Part shown: one piece after another, positions 49,045-60,629 of the stretch
Numbering within the stretch: the stretch's first letter is position 1
Layout of the letters: each line of letters opens with the position of its first letter
Source of the DNA: Polynucleobacter necessarius
Lineage (GTDB): Bacteria > Pseudomonadota > Gammaproteobacteria > Burkholderiales > Burkholderiaceae
Assembly (NCBI RefSeq): GCF_900095215.1
Contig: NZ_LT606949.1
Coordinates: 186,001-250,000, forward strand
Direction: 5' to 3'
Length of the DNA: 64,000 bases
Notes under the pieces: model-generated
What the model was told of the DNA's origin: nothing
The model's database searches: none
The model's input: the letters and a program-made list of their open reading frames with translations, nothing else
Made by a program: the position numbers and the translations under genes

Positions 49045-50112
49045 ATGAATCTAAAAACAGTTGCTCTAATCACAGGAGTTACCGGGCAAGACGGCTCTTA
49101 TTTGGCGGAGTTTTTACGTGAGAAAGGCTATTCTGTTCATGGGGTCAAGCGCAGAACCTCTCTTTTTAATACAGATCGTATTGATCATTTATTTCATGAC
49201 CCCCATGAGCACGGAAGAGACTTTACTTTGCACCATGGCGATATGACGAATTCGAGTGCATTAACTAGCATTATTCAACAAGTTCAGCCTGATGAAATTT
49301 ACAACCTTGCAGCACAAAGTCATGTAGCTGTAAGTTTTGAGGAACCAGAATATACCGCTAATAGCGATGGTTTTTGGGCCTGGCGAATTCTCGAGGCAAT
49401 TCGAATGTTAGGCCTAGAAAAGAAAACTCGTTTTTATCAGGCCTCTACATCTGAGCTCTATGGTTGAGTACAAGAAATTCCCCAAAAGGAAACCACGCCT
49501 TTTTATCCAAGCAGTCCTTATGCGGTAGCAAAGTTGTATGCATATTGGATCACCGTCAACTATCGAAAAGCATACGGCATATATGCGTGCAATGGAATTT
49601 TGTTTAATCACGAAAGCCCAAATCGGGGCGAGACTTTTGTTACACGCAAAATTACTAGGGCTTTAGCTCGAATTAAGCTCGGTATTCAAGAATGTCTTTT
49701 CTTGGGAAATCTTGATGCAAAGCGGGATTGGGGGCATGCAAAAGATTACATCGAAATGCAATGGCTAATGCTGCAACAAGACACTCCTGATGATTATGTT
49801 ATTGCTACCGGTGTCCAGTATAGTGTGCGTGAATTTGTAGATGCGGCCGCAAAAGAGTTGCAAATGACCGTTCGCTGGGAGGGTTCGGGGGTTAATGAAA
49901 AAGGTTATGCCTCTCAAGGCAAGTGCGTGATTGCAGTAGAGCAGAGATACTTTAGACCCACCGAAGTTGAAACTTTATTGGGCGATGCATCAAAGGCTCA
50001 TCACAGGTTAGGTTGGAAACCCCGGATTACTTTTGAACAGTTGGTTTCTGAGATGGCCGCTGCATATATGATTGAGGCAGAGTTTGACCTGCAGGTAAAA
50101 AAGCAGTCATAA
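49045..50112 (+). pseudogene. gmd: GDP-mannose 4,6-dehydratase, pseudogene
   Basis: Would form GDP-4-keto-6-deoxymannose, precursor of fucose, colitose and perosamine. One open frame of 356 codons with a single TGA at codon 141 (49465-49467), in STSELYG-VQEIPQ. The rest is readable, including [13 protein letters not shown], and the Tyr-x3-Lys in [13 protein letters not shown]. There is also a divergent stretch [13 protein letters not shown] where this family usually has DGIGTLR. The stop separates NAD and substrate-binding elements, so no functional enzyme is expected. Confidence 0.92.
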
Positions 50113-50136
50113 AGCTTTGAGAAATCAAGGTTGATA

Positions 50137-51069
50137 ATGAGTAATAAGCCGTTGGTCTTGCTTACTGGTGGTCGTGGAATGGTTGGCCGGAATATTCTTG
50201 AGCATCCAATGGCGCAGCATTACTCTTTTGTTTCACCGACAAGCAACGAGTTAGATCTCCGCGACTTTTTGAGTGTTAAAAGCTTTTTTGATAAAACAGC
50301 CCCTGAGTTTGTGATACATGCTGCTGGTCGTGTTGGGGGCATTCAGGCCAATGTGGCACACCCCGTGGATTTTTTTGGTTGAAAATATTGATATCGGAAG
50401 AAACGTTATTTTGGCATCTCGCGATGCTGGAGTAAAAAAAGTATTGAATCTTTCAAGTTCATGCATGTACCCACGTAATGCGGCAAACCCATTAACGGAA
50501 GATCTAATCTTGAAGGGTGAGCTTGAGCCTACCAATGAAGGGTATGCGCTAGCAAAGATATTTGCGATGCGTCTTTGTGAATATATCCAAAAAGAAGATA
50601 GCTCATTTCAATATAAAACCTTGATTTCTTGTAATTTGTTTGGCCGCTTTGATAAGTTTGATCCAAGACACTCACATTTAATCCCTGCCATTATTCATAA
50701 GATTCACTTGGCTAAGGTGAATAATGAAAATACTGTTGAAATTTGGGGGGATGGAAACGCTCGTCGAGAATTTATGTATGCGGGTGATTTGGCTGATGCT
50801 ATCTTCAAGGCAATTACTTCTTTTGATATGCTCCCTAGCCTCATGAATGTGGGTTTAGGGGGTGATTATCAATCAATGACTACTATCAGGCTGTAGCGCA
50901 TGTGATTGGCTGGAAGTGTGAATTTATTCATGACTTATCTAAACCGGTGGGGATGAAGCAAAAGCTAGTATCAACTGAGTTGCAAAATACTTGTGGTTGG
51001 CAATCAATGACCAGCCTTGAGAAAGGCATTCAACTAACCTACGATTTTTATTTAAAGAACATCCAATGA
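50137..51069 (+). pseudogene. fcl: GDP-fucose/colitose synthase-like reductase, pseudogene
   Basis: SDR with an epimerase-reductase role after Gmd. The N-terminus reads VLLTGGRGMVGRNILEH, then HAAGRVGGIQANVAHP; a frameshift near 50378 (after VDF) continues as VENIDIGRNVILASRDAG, LSSSCMYPRNAANP and the Tyr-x3-Lys in YALAKIFAM; a second frameshift near 50875 leads to DYYQAVAHVIGWKCEFIHD and ends at TGA 51067-51069. Either fcl (fucose) or colC-like (colitose); the next gene favours the latter. Its stop overlaps the next start. Confidence 0.88.
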
Positions 51070-52246
51070 AGATGAAATACCCTTTAGCAACTGCAACCTG
51101 GGATTCAGCGGAGTATCAGGCTTTACAAGATGTCATTTCTGGCGGCATGTTTACCATGGGTCCTAAGGTCGCTCAATTTGAGAAAGATGTTGCAAGTTAT
51201 ATTGGCAGTAAATATGCGGTGATGGTTAACTCTGGATCATCGGCAAATTTGCTGATGGTGGCTGCGTTAATTTATACAAAAAATTCAAAACTGCAGCTCA
51301 AGCCGGGTGATGAGGTCATTGTGCCCGCCGTTTCCTGGAGCACCACTTACTATCCTTTGTATCAGTATGGGCTAAAGCTAAAGTTTGTTGATATCGACTT
51401 GCATACCCTCAATTACGATCTTGATCAATTAAGTGCTGCAGTGAGCTCTAATACAAAAGCAATCATGGCGGTAAATTTACTTGGTAATCCAAATGATTTC
51501 TCGAAAATTTATCAAATTATTGGCAATCGTCAAATTGTTTTAATTGAAGATAATTGCGAATCCTTGGGAGCTCAGTTTGAAGGCAAGATGGCTGGCACTT
51601 TTGGTGTGATGGGGGCATTTAGTAGTTTTTTCTCTCATCATATTTCCACCATGGAGGGTGGATTAATTGTCACGGATAATGAAGAGCTGTACCACGTACT
51701 TGTATCCCTGCGTGCACATGGTTGGACGCGTAATTTACCTAAAGAAAACCACGTCTGTGGCACCAAAAGTGATGATCCTTTTGAAGCATCATTTAGATTT
51801 GTATTGCCTGGGTATAACGTGCGCCCTCTAGAGATGTCGGGGCTCTTGGAATTGAGCAGGTTAAAAAGCGCCCTAAGTTAATTGAAGAGCGTCGCAAGAA
51901 TGGTGTCTTATTGCAGAAAACGCTAAAGAACCATCCGGATCTTTTGATTCAAAACAAGATTGGCTAAAGTAGTTGGTTTGGATTTAGCTTAGTTATTAAG
52001 CCGGGATCAACATTCACTAGAAAAGAGTTGGTAAGAAAATTAACAGAGCTAGGCTTCGAATGCAGGCCGATTGTTGCTGGTAATTTTTCAAAAAATGAAG
52101 TGGTTAAAGATTGCAACTCCGAGATTCATGGAGACCTAAAAAATGCTGAACATATAGACCGAAATGGCTTATTTATTGGCAATCACCATTATTCAGTTGC
52201 TGATGCAATTGATGATCTAGCGCGGATTCAAAAACGAAGGCACTAG
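51066..52246 (+). pseudogene. colD: ColD-like GDP-4-keto-6-deoxymannose 3-dehydratase, pseudogene
   Basis: PLP-dependent DegT-fold enzyme. MKMKYPLATATWDSAEYQAL, MFTMGPKVAQFE, VNSGSSANLLMVAAL and VPAVSWSTTYYPL match ColD of the GDP-L-colitose pathway. Instead of the aminotransferase lysine the motif is SHHISTMEGG, with histidine, the feature of the dehydratase. A deleted G in GGGG near 51840 shifts the frame (expected SGALGIEQVKK), and TAA at 51965-51967 replaces Glu in KIGESSWFGFS. The remaining end (SVADAIDDLARI) is in frame. Pathway assignment is by similarity recalled, no search done. Confidence 0.78.
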
Positions 52247-52255
52247 CAATACATT

Positions 52256-53989
52256 ATGAGCACAACTGTACAGTCGGGCTATCGGTTAATGGAAAGATTA
52301 TTTATTTGTCTGCTGAATGAAGAGAGAATCTCTCGCATTAAAAATGCAACAGGATTCCCCATTCAGGCTTTAGATTACGTTGTAAATACTTTTTTAAATG
52401 GAGATATTGAAAATGCGGACAGCATCGCATTTATCGATGGAACTGGCATGGTCGCAGCTTACCTACTAAAAAATGGCATTCAACCAAGAAGATACCTGGA
52501 TTACTATTGGCTTAATAAAAAGAAAAAGTTTGTTTATTGGGTCCTTGCCTATAGCCATTCAGAATTTTAGTCGTTGAGTACAAAATACCCTTTCTAAAGT
52601 TAAGATCCATTTCGCCGTGAGTGATGCAATGGGTCTCCTGCTTGAGAAAATTCAACTTAAGCGAGCGACCGTAGAATTTCTTGACCATCACCAATGCCAT
52701 GCTGCAACAGCCGCCTACTTCTCTCAATTTGAGAGTCAAAAGATTGGCTTGTCTTAATTCTTGACGGTGAGCGTGACGGTTTGTCGTCGACTGTATCGAC
52801 CTATTCCAATGAAGTATTAAGCGTGCTCTCAAAAAATGATCGCACGGTTTCTTTGGGCTACTTATTTTCAGAAACTACAGCCTATCTTTGCATGAAGCCA
52901 AATGAGCATGAGTTTAAATTGATGGGGATGGCGCCGTATGCCGATTCAGATCAACTTGATAGACTGGTGAAAGAGTTGAAGTTGCTTCTTTGGATTGATG
53001 GAGGTGGACAATTTGCAAGCAGTGTAAATGCGCACAATTTACTTCCGCAATTGATGCGAATTTATGCATTTGAGCGATTTGATGTTATTTCAGGGGCAAT
53101 CCAAAAAGTCGCAGAAAGCCTGATTTGCGAGTGGGCTGCCTATTGGTCAAATAAGACGGGTACATCTAGCATCGCCGTATCGGGTGGAGTATTTATGAAC
53201 GTTAAGGCGGTTAAGCGACTTGCTGGAAGTTCATTTATTCATGATCTTTTTGTTGTGCCAAGCGCATCAGATGAATCTTTGCTAATTAGTGCATTCGCCA
53301 TATTAAACAGAAGTCGCCAAGTAAAGCTACAGCCCATTTCCGATTTGTATTTGGGGCAAAGTTTTTCGGATGACTATGTAGAGAAAATGATTTCTAGAGA
53401 GGGCTTGGCTAAAGAATTTGAAATCATAAGATTCTCTTCGGATGATGTGGCAGAATTTGTAGGGGATTTGCTTGCGAAAAATGAAATTGTTGCTAGATGT
53501 GCTGGAGTTGAGGAGTGGGGTGCTAGAGTTCTTGGGAATCGCTCAATTTTATGCAATCCCTCTAATTTTCAAAATATTGAGCGTTTAAATAGCAAAATTA
53601 AGTGTCGAGATTTTTGGATACCATTTATCCCAAGTATTTTATCTGAGCACCTGCATCGTTATGCGGTTAATCCAAAAAAGATCAATGCTACATATAATGG
53701 CTATCACGTTTGAATCAACACCATTAGCTAGAGAGCATTTATCGGCTGCGGTTCACCCTCGAGACTTTACAATGCGGCCACAAGCGGTGCTGAAAGATTG
53801 GAATCCGGGGTGCTACAAGGTAATTGAGTCTTTTTCTAAAAAGACTGGTATTGCTGGCATTCTAAATACTTCATTTAATTTGCATGGCGAGCCAAATGTA
53901 AGTACTCCAGAAGATGCTATAAGAGAACGTTGCGGGAGTCTGGGTTGGATTGGTTGCTTGTTAATAACATTCTCTTTCATAAGGTTTGA
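52256..53989 (+). pseudogene. NodU-type carbamoyltransferase, pseudogene
   Basis: Carbamoyltransferases modify sugars such as those in surface polysaccharides. Recognisable pieces in order: EERISRIKNATGFP, then DHHQCHAATAAYFS, LDGERDGLSSTV, KLMGMAPYAD, SIAVSGGVFMNVK, VPSASDESLL, FDSTPLAREHLSAAVHP-like text (read as FESTPLAREHLSA), ILNTSFNLHGEP and at the end LRESGLDWLLVNNILFHKV to TGA 53987-53989. At least four breaks: stop at 52568-52570 (TAG), shifts near 52750, 53705 and 53930. The N-terminal catalytic start is also not found. Confidence 0.85.
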
Positions 53990-53991
53990 CG

Positions 53992-55015
53992 ATGACCTCG
54001 GCTGGAATGATTGGAAGTTTGATTGCTCCGTGGATAAAAAACAATGAGATTTTCGACGCTACTAGCGTTAAAAATCGAGATAATACTTTTGGCCCATATC
54101 TTGCGCTTAAGAATGCCTTCGAGAAAAAAAGTATTACGCTTAATACTTCTGAGCTTAATCTATCCTTCAATCCGCAATTTGAGTTGCATCAAGATATTCA
54201 AAAACTTGGGAACGCGAACTTTAGTTATTTGCTGATGTTCGAAACACCAATGATAAGGGCTAAAAGTGCAAGCCGAAAATTACTGGCTCCATACCGCAGA
54301 GTATTTACTTGGGATGATGGTTTAGTGGATGGAGACCGCTATCTAAAGATTAACTTCCCTAATGTGCTTGCTATTCCTTCAGGAGATGGCTTTCAGGATA
54401 GGGATAGATTTTGCTGCCTTATGGCTGGTAATAAAGGTATTACAAAGAGCGATCCAAGAAATTTATATCCAGAGCGCATTTCCGCTATTCGTTGGTTTGA
54501 GGTTAATGCTAAGAACGACTTTGATTTGTATGGGCCCGGATGGAAATTGCCTGCCAAAAGAAGTGGGTTCTTAGGCAGAATTATCAACTTGCTTTCTAGG
54601 CTTATTTACCCTCATCTTAAATTGACCGCATTTCCAAGTTACCGTGGGATGCTTAAAAATAAAAGCGACGCATTGCTCCATACTAGATTTGCAATTTGCT
54701 ATGAAAATGTCAGAGATCTACCTGGGTACATCACGGAAAAAATATTTGACGGCTTTCTGTCTGGTTGTGTGCCAGTTTATTGGTGGGGCTAGCAATATAG
54801 AGCGATATATCCCATCTGGGTGTTTTATTGATAGAAGAAAGTTTCGCAATACTGATGCAGTGTATCGATACCTAAAAAATATTAATGAAGATGAATTTAG
54901 AGGGTATCAAAAAATATTGCTTCCTTTCTTGGGGGGTGAGGCTGCCATTCAATTCGGCGCCGATTGCTTTGCTGAAACCATTGTTAATGCAGTAGTGGAA
55001 GAGCTTGCGTCATAA
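53992..55015 (+). pseudogene. GT10-family (alpha-1,3-fucosyltransferase-like) pseudogene
   Basis: Glycosyltransferase family 10. The C-terminal signature ENVRDLPGYITEKIFDGFLSGCVPVYW is intact, and after an inserted base near 54784 the frame continues as ASNIERYIPSGCFIDRRKFRNT, ending at 55015. The first half reads well (AMLGTNR-type domain with FDATSVKNRDNTFGPYLAL). Start: ATG 53992. Such enzymes use GDP-fucose, which fits with gmd and fcl upstream. One frameshift, so not functional; the lesion is in the nucleotide-sugar site. Confidence 0.85.
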
Positions 55016-56456
55016 GTCTGATTTCTTTCTAGTGGCCTTGGAGCGACTATTGGTCGCTTTTATTATTTTGGAATCGGTTAGGGTGGCTACTACTTACCTA
55101 TCCTCAGATGATGATGGGCAACTCTCTTTTCTAATCGCAATTCAAACATTTTGCGCCTTATTACTTAGAAACCCAATTGGACAATATATTAATTTGCACA
55201 CCCATGAGTGGTGGCGTGATAACTCTTTTTTATTGCAGCTTAGGCTATATCCGGTTTACCTAGTTTTAGTTTCCATGGTTGGGACTGCGATCGCTGTTTT
55301 TATGGGTGAGTATTTTTTGGTAAATACCTTGTATGCAGTGTCTGCTGTGTTTTTAATGACGCTAATGGCGTCCTGGAACGCAACCTTACTTCCAATGTTA
55401 AATAGTTTAGGTTTTAGGGCTGCATCAATTTTGATGACTGTGATTTCTATTGCGATTGGTTTGGTTGTATCAATATTGATTATTTTGGTAGAGTCTCCCT
55501 CTGCTTCTGGATGGTACCTTGGGCAGGGGGTGGGTATGTTTATAGGCGTTATTTTTGCGCTGATTTTCTTTAGACGTATTGCGCCCATGCCTCCCACTTC
55601 AATTTCGCGATTAGCATTAATCAATAAGTCATCGGTTATGACTTATTGTCTTCCGCTGGGAGTTGCAACCAGCTTAATGTGGTGCCAAATGAGTGGCTAT
55701 AGATTTTTGGTGGAGGGTTACTGTGGTATTGCAGCATTAGGTTTACTTGTAATTGGATTGCAGGTTCCCGCTCAAATTTCTGCGTTACTAGAATCTTTGG
55801 CAATGCAATTTTTGTACCCATATTTTTATAGTCGCATAAGCGGAGTATCCAGCAAGGAGGTAATTGAATCCTTAACCTCAGACCTTTTAAATGTGATATT
55901 ACCTTTGTACATTATTTTTGTAGGCGTCGCTATTCTTGGCGCACCATACTGAATAATCTTATTGCTGGTTCCCAATTTTCAGTGTCAGTCCCGCTTCCTT
56001 GTTATTGGTGTATTTGTGGAGTTATTTAGAATGCTAGGAAATACGCTGGGGAATGCTGCCCATGCTAAGCGCGAAACCAAGTTGCTGGCTATTCCTTATG
56101 GTTTTGGTGCTGTTGTTACGATTTGCCTTTTTTGCTTAGCCGGGATCTTGGAATTGCCTATTAATGTAGCCGCCTTATCGATGGTTGCCGGCGGGGTATT
56201 TGTATTCGTCTCGATGTGGTTCGGAATCCGCAAAAGTATTAAGTTAACTATTGAGATTCGCCAGACCTTGTTTGCCTGTTGTTTTTTACTCTTATCAGTA
56301 TTTCTGGGTCGCTATATGCCAGACCCAAGTGGTCTGGGTATGGCAATATGTATGCTTTTGGTTCTTGGGGTACTCGCTTTTATTGGGGTCTTTTTATTCT
56401 TGCGGAGAAACATGGCCCTTAAGCGATTACTATCGGTTCCATTAAGAGCTCAGTAA
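55005..56456 (+). pseudogene. O-antigen flippase-like (Wzx) membrane protein, pseudogene
   Basis: A continuous 484-codon frame with one TGA at codon 316 (55950-55952), within AILGAPY-IILLLVPNF, probably a former Trp or Leu. About twelve hydrophobic helices, LERLLVAFIILESVRVATTYL at the start, LVIGVFVELFRMLGNTLGNAAHAKRETK near 340, typical of Wzx/MATE-like polysaccharide flippases. The first two thirds and last third are each fine. The 5' end overlaps the GT10 remnant by 11 bases. Confidence 0.78.
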
Positions 56457-56457
56457 C

Positions 56458-57337
56458 ATGATCATTACGCATCTTATTGGAAGTCTTGGCAATCAAATGT
56501 TTCAATATGCCGCCGGTCGATCCATTGCGATTAAGCGGAAGTGCGAACTTAAAGTTGATATATCTGATTTTTGTGGGGTACTGGCTGCACCAGGGTTTTG
56601 AGTTGGAGAAGGTATTCAACTGCCAAATTAATTTGGCTACCAATAAAGATTTGATAAATATGCTTGGATTTCAGGGTTATCAAAATATTAGAACACTTCT
56701 ATCTCGAGCATCGTTTTCCTGGCTCAGGGTTAATGAGTTTATTGTTGAGCCTCATTTTGAATATTGGCCAGAGTTAAGCTCCTCCCCTAAAAATAGTTAC
56801 ATCAGGGGTTACTGGCAAAGCGACAAATATTTTCTGGATGTTGCGAATGAATTGCGTGCGGATTTTGCTTTTAAGAACCCAATGACATCAGTAAATCTTG
56901 AATTGGCCAAGAAGATTGAAGGTGAAAATTCAGTGAGCCTGCATATTAGGCGCGGAGACTATGTTCAAAACCCAAAAGCAAACGCTGTGCATGGTACATG
57001 TACTTTGAACTATTACTCTGAAGCGATACGGCTGATGATGGACGAAGTGGGTAAACCACATATTTTTATATTTTCCGATGAGATTGATTTGGTAAGGAAA
57101 AATTTGAGTATTCCAACCCCCCATACTTTTGTATACCAAAATATTGGCGCTGATAGTGACCGGGATATGCAGTTGATGAGCATATGCAAACACAACATCA
57201 TTGCAAATAGCTCCTTTAGTTGGTGTGGTACTTGGTTAAATGCTCATTCTAATAAAGTTGTAATATCACCAAAACAATGGTTTCACAATGGAAATGATAT
57301 TAAAGATTTAATACCGTCGCAGTGGAGAAGTATCTAG
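56458..57337 (+). pseudogene. GT11-family (alpha-1,2-fucosyltransferase-like) pseudogene
   Basis: Glycosyltransferase family 11. The start reads MIITHLIGSLGNQMFQYAAGR, the GNQMFQYA signature. One extra G in GGGG at 56574-56577 shifts the frame; the other frame resumes at YWLHQGFELEKVFN. HIRRGDYVQNP (GDP-fucose binding) and SICKHNIIANSSFSWCGTWLN near the end are intact. Family members use GDP-fucose (or related) as donor. One lesion only. Confidence 0.88.
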
Positions 57338-57339
57338 TC

Positions 57340-58380
57340 ATGCCAAATCCATCTCCACTCATTACCGTTGCCATGCCGGTTTATAACGGAGAGAAGTATT
57401 TATCAGATGCAGTGCAGTCTATTCTTAGTAAAACTATTACAGACTTTGAGTTCTTAATTATTGATGATGGATCAATAGATGGATCGCGCGAGATGCTAAG
57501 GGTGTTCGCAGCCAGGGACTCTAGCATTAAATTAATTGAAAGAAATAATCGAGGATTTTCAGATACCGTCAATGAAATTGCCACTCTCGCAATGGGCCGT
57601 TGGTTTGCAAGAATGGATCAAGATGACATAGCCTTGCTCAATCGATTTGAGCGTCAAATACATTGGCTTACCCAGGAATCTGCTGATATTTGTGGCACGT
57701 AGATTGAGTGTTTTGGCTCTGGACCAACAGAAGTGCGGAAGCATCCTATTGGCGATCAAGAAATAAAATACGGTCTTTTGTTTGGGTCCCTCCTCGCGCA
57801 CCCTACTGTGATGATGAAAACGGACTTAATCAAAAGATTAAAGTACAACCCAGACTGGGATAAAGCGGAAGATTATGAGTTATGGACTCGATCTGACTTG
57901 CTCTGGGTGAAGCTTGCCAATATTCCAGAGGTGCCTCTAAAGTACAGAGTGCATCCTGCGCAAATTTCATCTGCCACTAACATTCAACAACAGAAACTTT
58001 TGAAATTAGTTAGGCGTTCCTACTGGAAATATTCAGGTCTGGTGCGGCATTTAGACAATGATTTTGCAGAAGAGCTTCTAAAACTTTATGAGCTTGCACT
58101 ATCGAAAATTAATATGGACAAGGTGGACTTCTTGGTTTTCAGGATTTTGAGTGAAGCATCAAGAGAGTCGCAGCTTGTTATTTGAAGATTTATCGAGATT
58201 CTGTATTTGAAGGCTTGCCACGTTGACCGGTCGGCATCAAAAAGATGGCAGCGCATCTGTGTAACTCATAATTACCCTTATGCCCTGGGTGTACGTATGA
58301 TGATGTTTGCATCTAGTAAATTTAAGATGCTTGAAAATCCCCGACTCCTAGGATGGGCTAAATCACTCATGCCTGGGTAA
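57340..58380 (+). pseudogene. GT2 glycosyltransferase, pseudogene (first)
   Basis: Inverting GT-A fold, family 2. ITVAMPVYNGEKYLSDAVQSIL at the N-terminus, LIIDDGSIDGSREML and the DQDD metal motif in ARMDQDDIAL. TAG at codon 121 (57700-57702) interrupts after DICGT, the frame resumes with ECFGSGPTEVRKHPI, AEDYELWTRSDL and YRVHPAQIS, then shifts near 58185 with the end GVRMMMFASSKFKMLENPRL in another frame to TAA 58378-58380. Two lesions. Confidence 0.85.
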
Positions 58381-58389
58381 ATAAACCAA

Positions 58390-59285
58390 ATGTTAGATAA
58401 AAAAATTATTCCAATTGTATTGCTGCACCATGATCAAGCGGATGTTCTTTTGCGCGCAGTTAAGTTGATTCATGAGAGAACGATTTACCCGTTTTGCATA
58501 TTTATTATTGATAACAACTCCCCAGATTCTGAGGATCTAAGATATACATTCCAAATTCTGGAGGCAGAATTTCAAGCACAGATTATTCGTAATTCGAAAA
58601 ATACTGGATTTATGGATTTAATTTGGCCCTTGATCATCCTGCGTGGCCACAATCTCAACTTTATGCTTTCTCTGATGCAGATATTTATGTGCCCTTATCC
58701 ATCCATGGTGTCTGCTGGTTAACTCATTTGGTTCAAGAGATGAACTCATACTGCGCAATCGGAAAATTGGGATTGGCTTTAGATCATGATAATTTAAAGA
58801 GCAATCCCAGCTTGGCGAGATCCCTGAGTATTGAAGAGTCTTATCTGAAGTGGCCGAAGGTGGGTTCTAATATCGTTGCGCCTGTAGATACCATCATGGC
58901 CTTATATAGAAGTGACTATTTCATCACAAAGTTTAAATTTCAGATTGGACATGCTTCGCTTGCTAAGCCTCAATATTTCACTTGCAGAACCGGCGATCAG
59001 TATAAGGCGGTGCATGTTGGCTGGGATTACTATCCAAATAATTGGGTGAAGTCCTATTCACCTATTAAGCAATGGAATCAATCACTAGCAATGGTAAGGG
59101 CTGGAGCATATGTTACTCGTGAGTTAATGGGGGAGTTCAGACCCCTTCAAAGAATTTTCTTGCTAGTCATCCAATTTGGCATCCGTTCACTGCATGCCTT
59201 TAAAGTACGTGCACTAACGTTTTGGTATTTAGTGATGCATTTCCCTAGGCGGGTAAACGAAATTCAGGCGGGTGTCCGTAAGTAA
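58390..59285 (+). pseudogene. GT2-like glycosyltransferase, pseudogene (second)
   Basis: IIPIVLLHHDQADVLLRAV, IFIIDNNSPDSE and RNSKNTGF are GT2-like N-terminal elements; after a shift near 58618 the frame resumes with ALDHPAWPQSQLYAFSDADIYV, where the DAD takes the metal-motif place, then VDTIMALYRSDYF and HVGWDYYPNNW near the end. One frameshift. Sequence around YYPNNW is unlike standard rhamnosyltransferases; donor unknown. Confidence 0.75.
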
Positions 59286-59295
59286 AGCTCTCATT

Positions 59296-60092
59296 ATGAA
59301 ACAAATTAGCGCCTCTCTTATTTTGTACAACACTCCAGTTGATCAGATTAAGCGGGTCTTGGATTCTCTTGGGGTATCTGAGTTAATAGAGATTTGATAT
59401 GTTGTTGATAATTCGCCAGAGGATAGTTTGAGGGATTTATTCGGCGCGAACTGGATTCAATATTCCTTGACTGGCTCCAATCTAGGCTATGGTGCTGCTC
59501 ACAATGTTGCAATGAGCTAGGCGATAGATCATTTTGATTACCACCTTGTTTTAAATCCAGATATATATTTTGATTCCGGAGAGTTCAGAAAAGCAATTGA
59601 GCGCACGAATCAAGGGGAGCAAGTTGGCCATCTCATGCCAAAGATACTGAGTGTGGATGGCAGCATCCAGTATCTCTGTAGGCTGCTACCAACACCTCTA
59701 GATTTAATTATTAGACGTTTCTCGTTTTGGCCCTTAGCCAGCTTTTTTATAAAACGAGAGGCTCGATATGAGCCGAGATCCTCTGGGTATGAAAATGAAA
59801 TGAATGTACCAAATCTATCTGGAGGCTTCATGTTGCTCAGAACCAGTGCACTGAAGGTGGCGGGCTTATTCGATGAGCGTTTTTCATGTACGGAGAAGAT
59901 GTAGCTCTTACTCGCAGGATTAATGAAAAATTCATCATTCTTTACTATCCTGGAGCTACAGTAACCCATCATCATGCGAGAGACTCTTATCAATCCCTGA
60001 AAATGCTATGGATTCATTGCGTTAATGTATCCAGATACTTTAATAAATGGGGTTGGTTTTTTGATCAACAGCGCACCCAGATAAATTATTAA
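59296..60092 (+). pseudogene. GT2 rhamnosyltransferase-like, pseudogene (third)
   Basis: WbbL-like GT2. Starts MKQISASLILYNTPVDQIKRVL, TGA at 59395-59397 after ELIEI, then YVVDNSPEDSL; TAG at 59518-59520 after HNVAMS; the DxD-like LVLNPDIYF, GGFMLLRTSAL and DERF are followed by a shift near 59890 leading to MYGEDVALTRRINEK and HHHARDSYQSLKML to TAA at 60092. Three lesions. Its donor is inferred only from the similarity. Confidence 0.82.
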
Positions 60093-60125
60093 ACCTGCCT
60101 GAGTCTTAACGTATAAACGATTTTA

Positions 60126-60428
60126 TTGGGACTTTCATGTGCATTTATGGGGCTCCCCATTTGCATATTCTTGCGTACATTTGTTTCACAAAACCATAAG
60201 ATGGTTAAATTGATAACCGCATGGCAAATTACGGACATCACTAATGATCTGATTTCTATATTGGTAGTTTGTGGTCTTTTCATTCGTAGATTTGCGCTGA
60301 TTTTTGGCGCCCTGCCTGGTGGTACTTCAAGCTATGCCGAAGAAGGCAGACTTAATTTATTGGCGCCAAAGAGGAGTGATCTGTATTCGACTAAATACTG
60401 GCCAACAAATGAGATTAATGCTACTTAG
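60126..60428 (+). other. Unassigned coding-like remnant
   Basis: A 100-codon frame reads MGLSCAFMGLPICIFLRTF, DLISILVVCGLFIRRFALIF, GALPGGTSSYAEEGRLNLL and SDLYSTKYWPTNEINAT, then ends with TAG; SWRAPPAYINGF continues for some codons in the same frame. The composition looks like real protein but I do not recognise the family. Further decoded fragments to 60629 are not convincing. Probably another broken polysaccharide gene. Confidence 0.4.
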
Positions 60429-60629
60429 AGTTGGCGTGCTCCTCCCGCCTATATCAATGGTTTTATAATGACCCATCGGTTTTCTGCGCTCTTTTTATCG
60501 TAATGACCATCAAACATTCTTTCTCGGGTCATCCAAGCTTCCCATATAATTCTACAACTGCGACCATTTGGATAATTGACCAATGAAAGTATTAATTGGA
60601 CCTTTGCAATCAAAAAATAAATCACGAAC

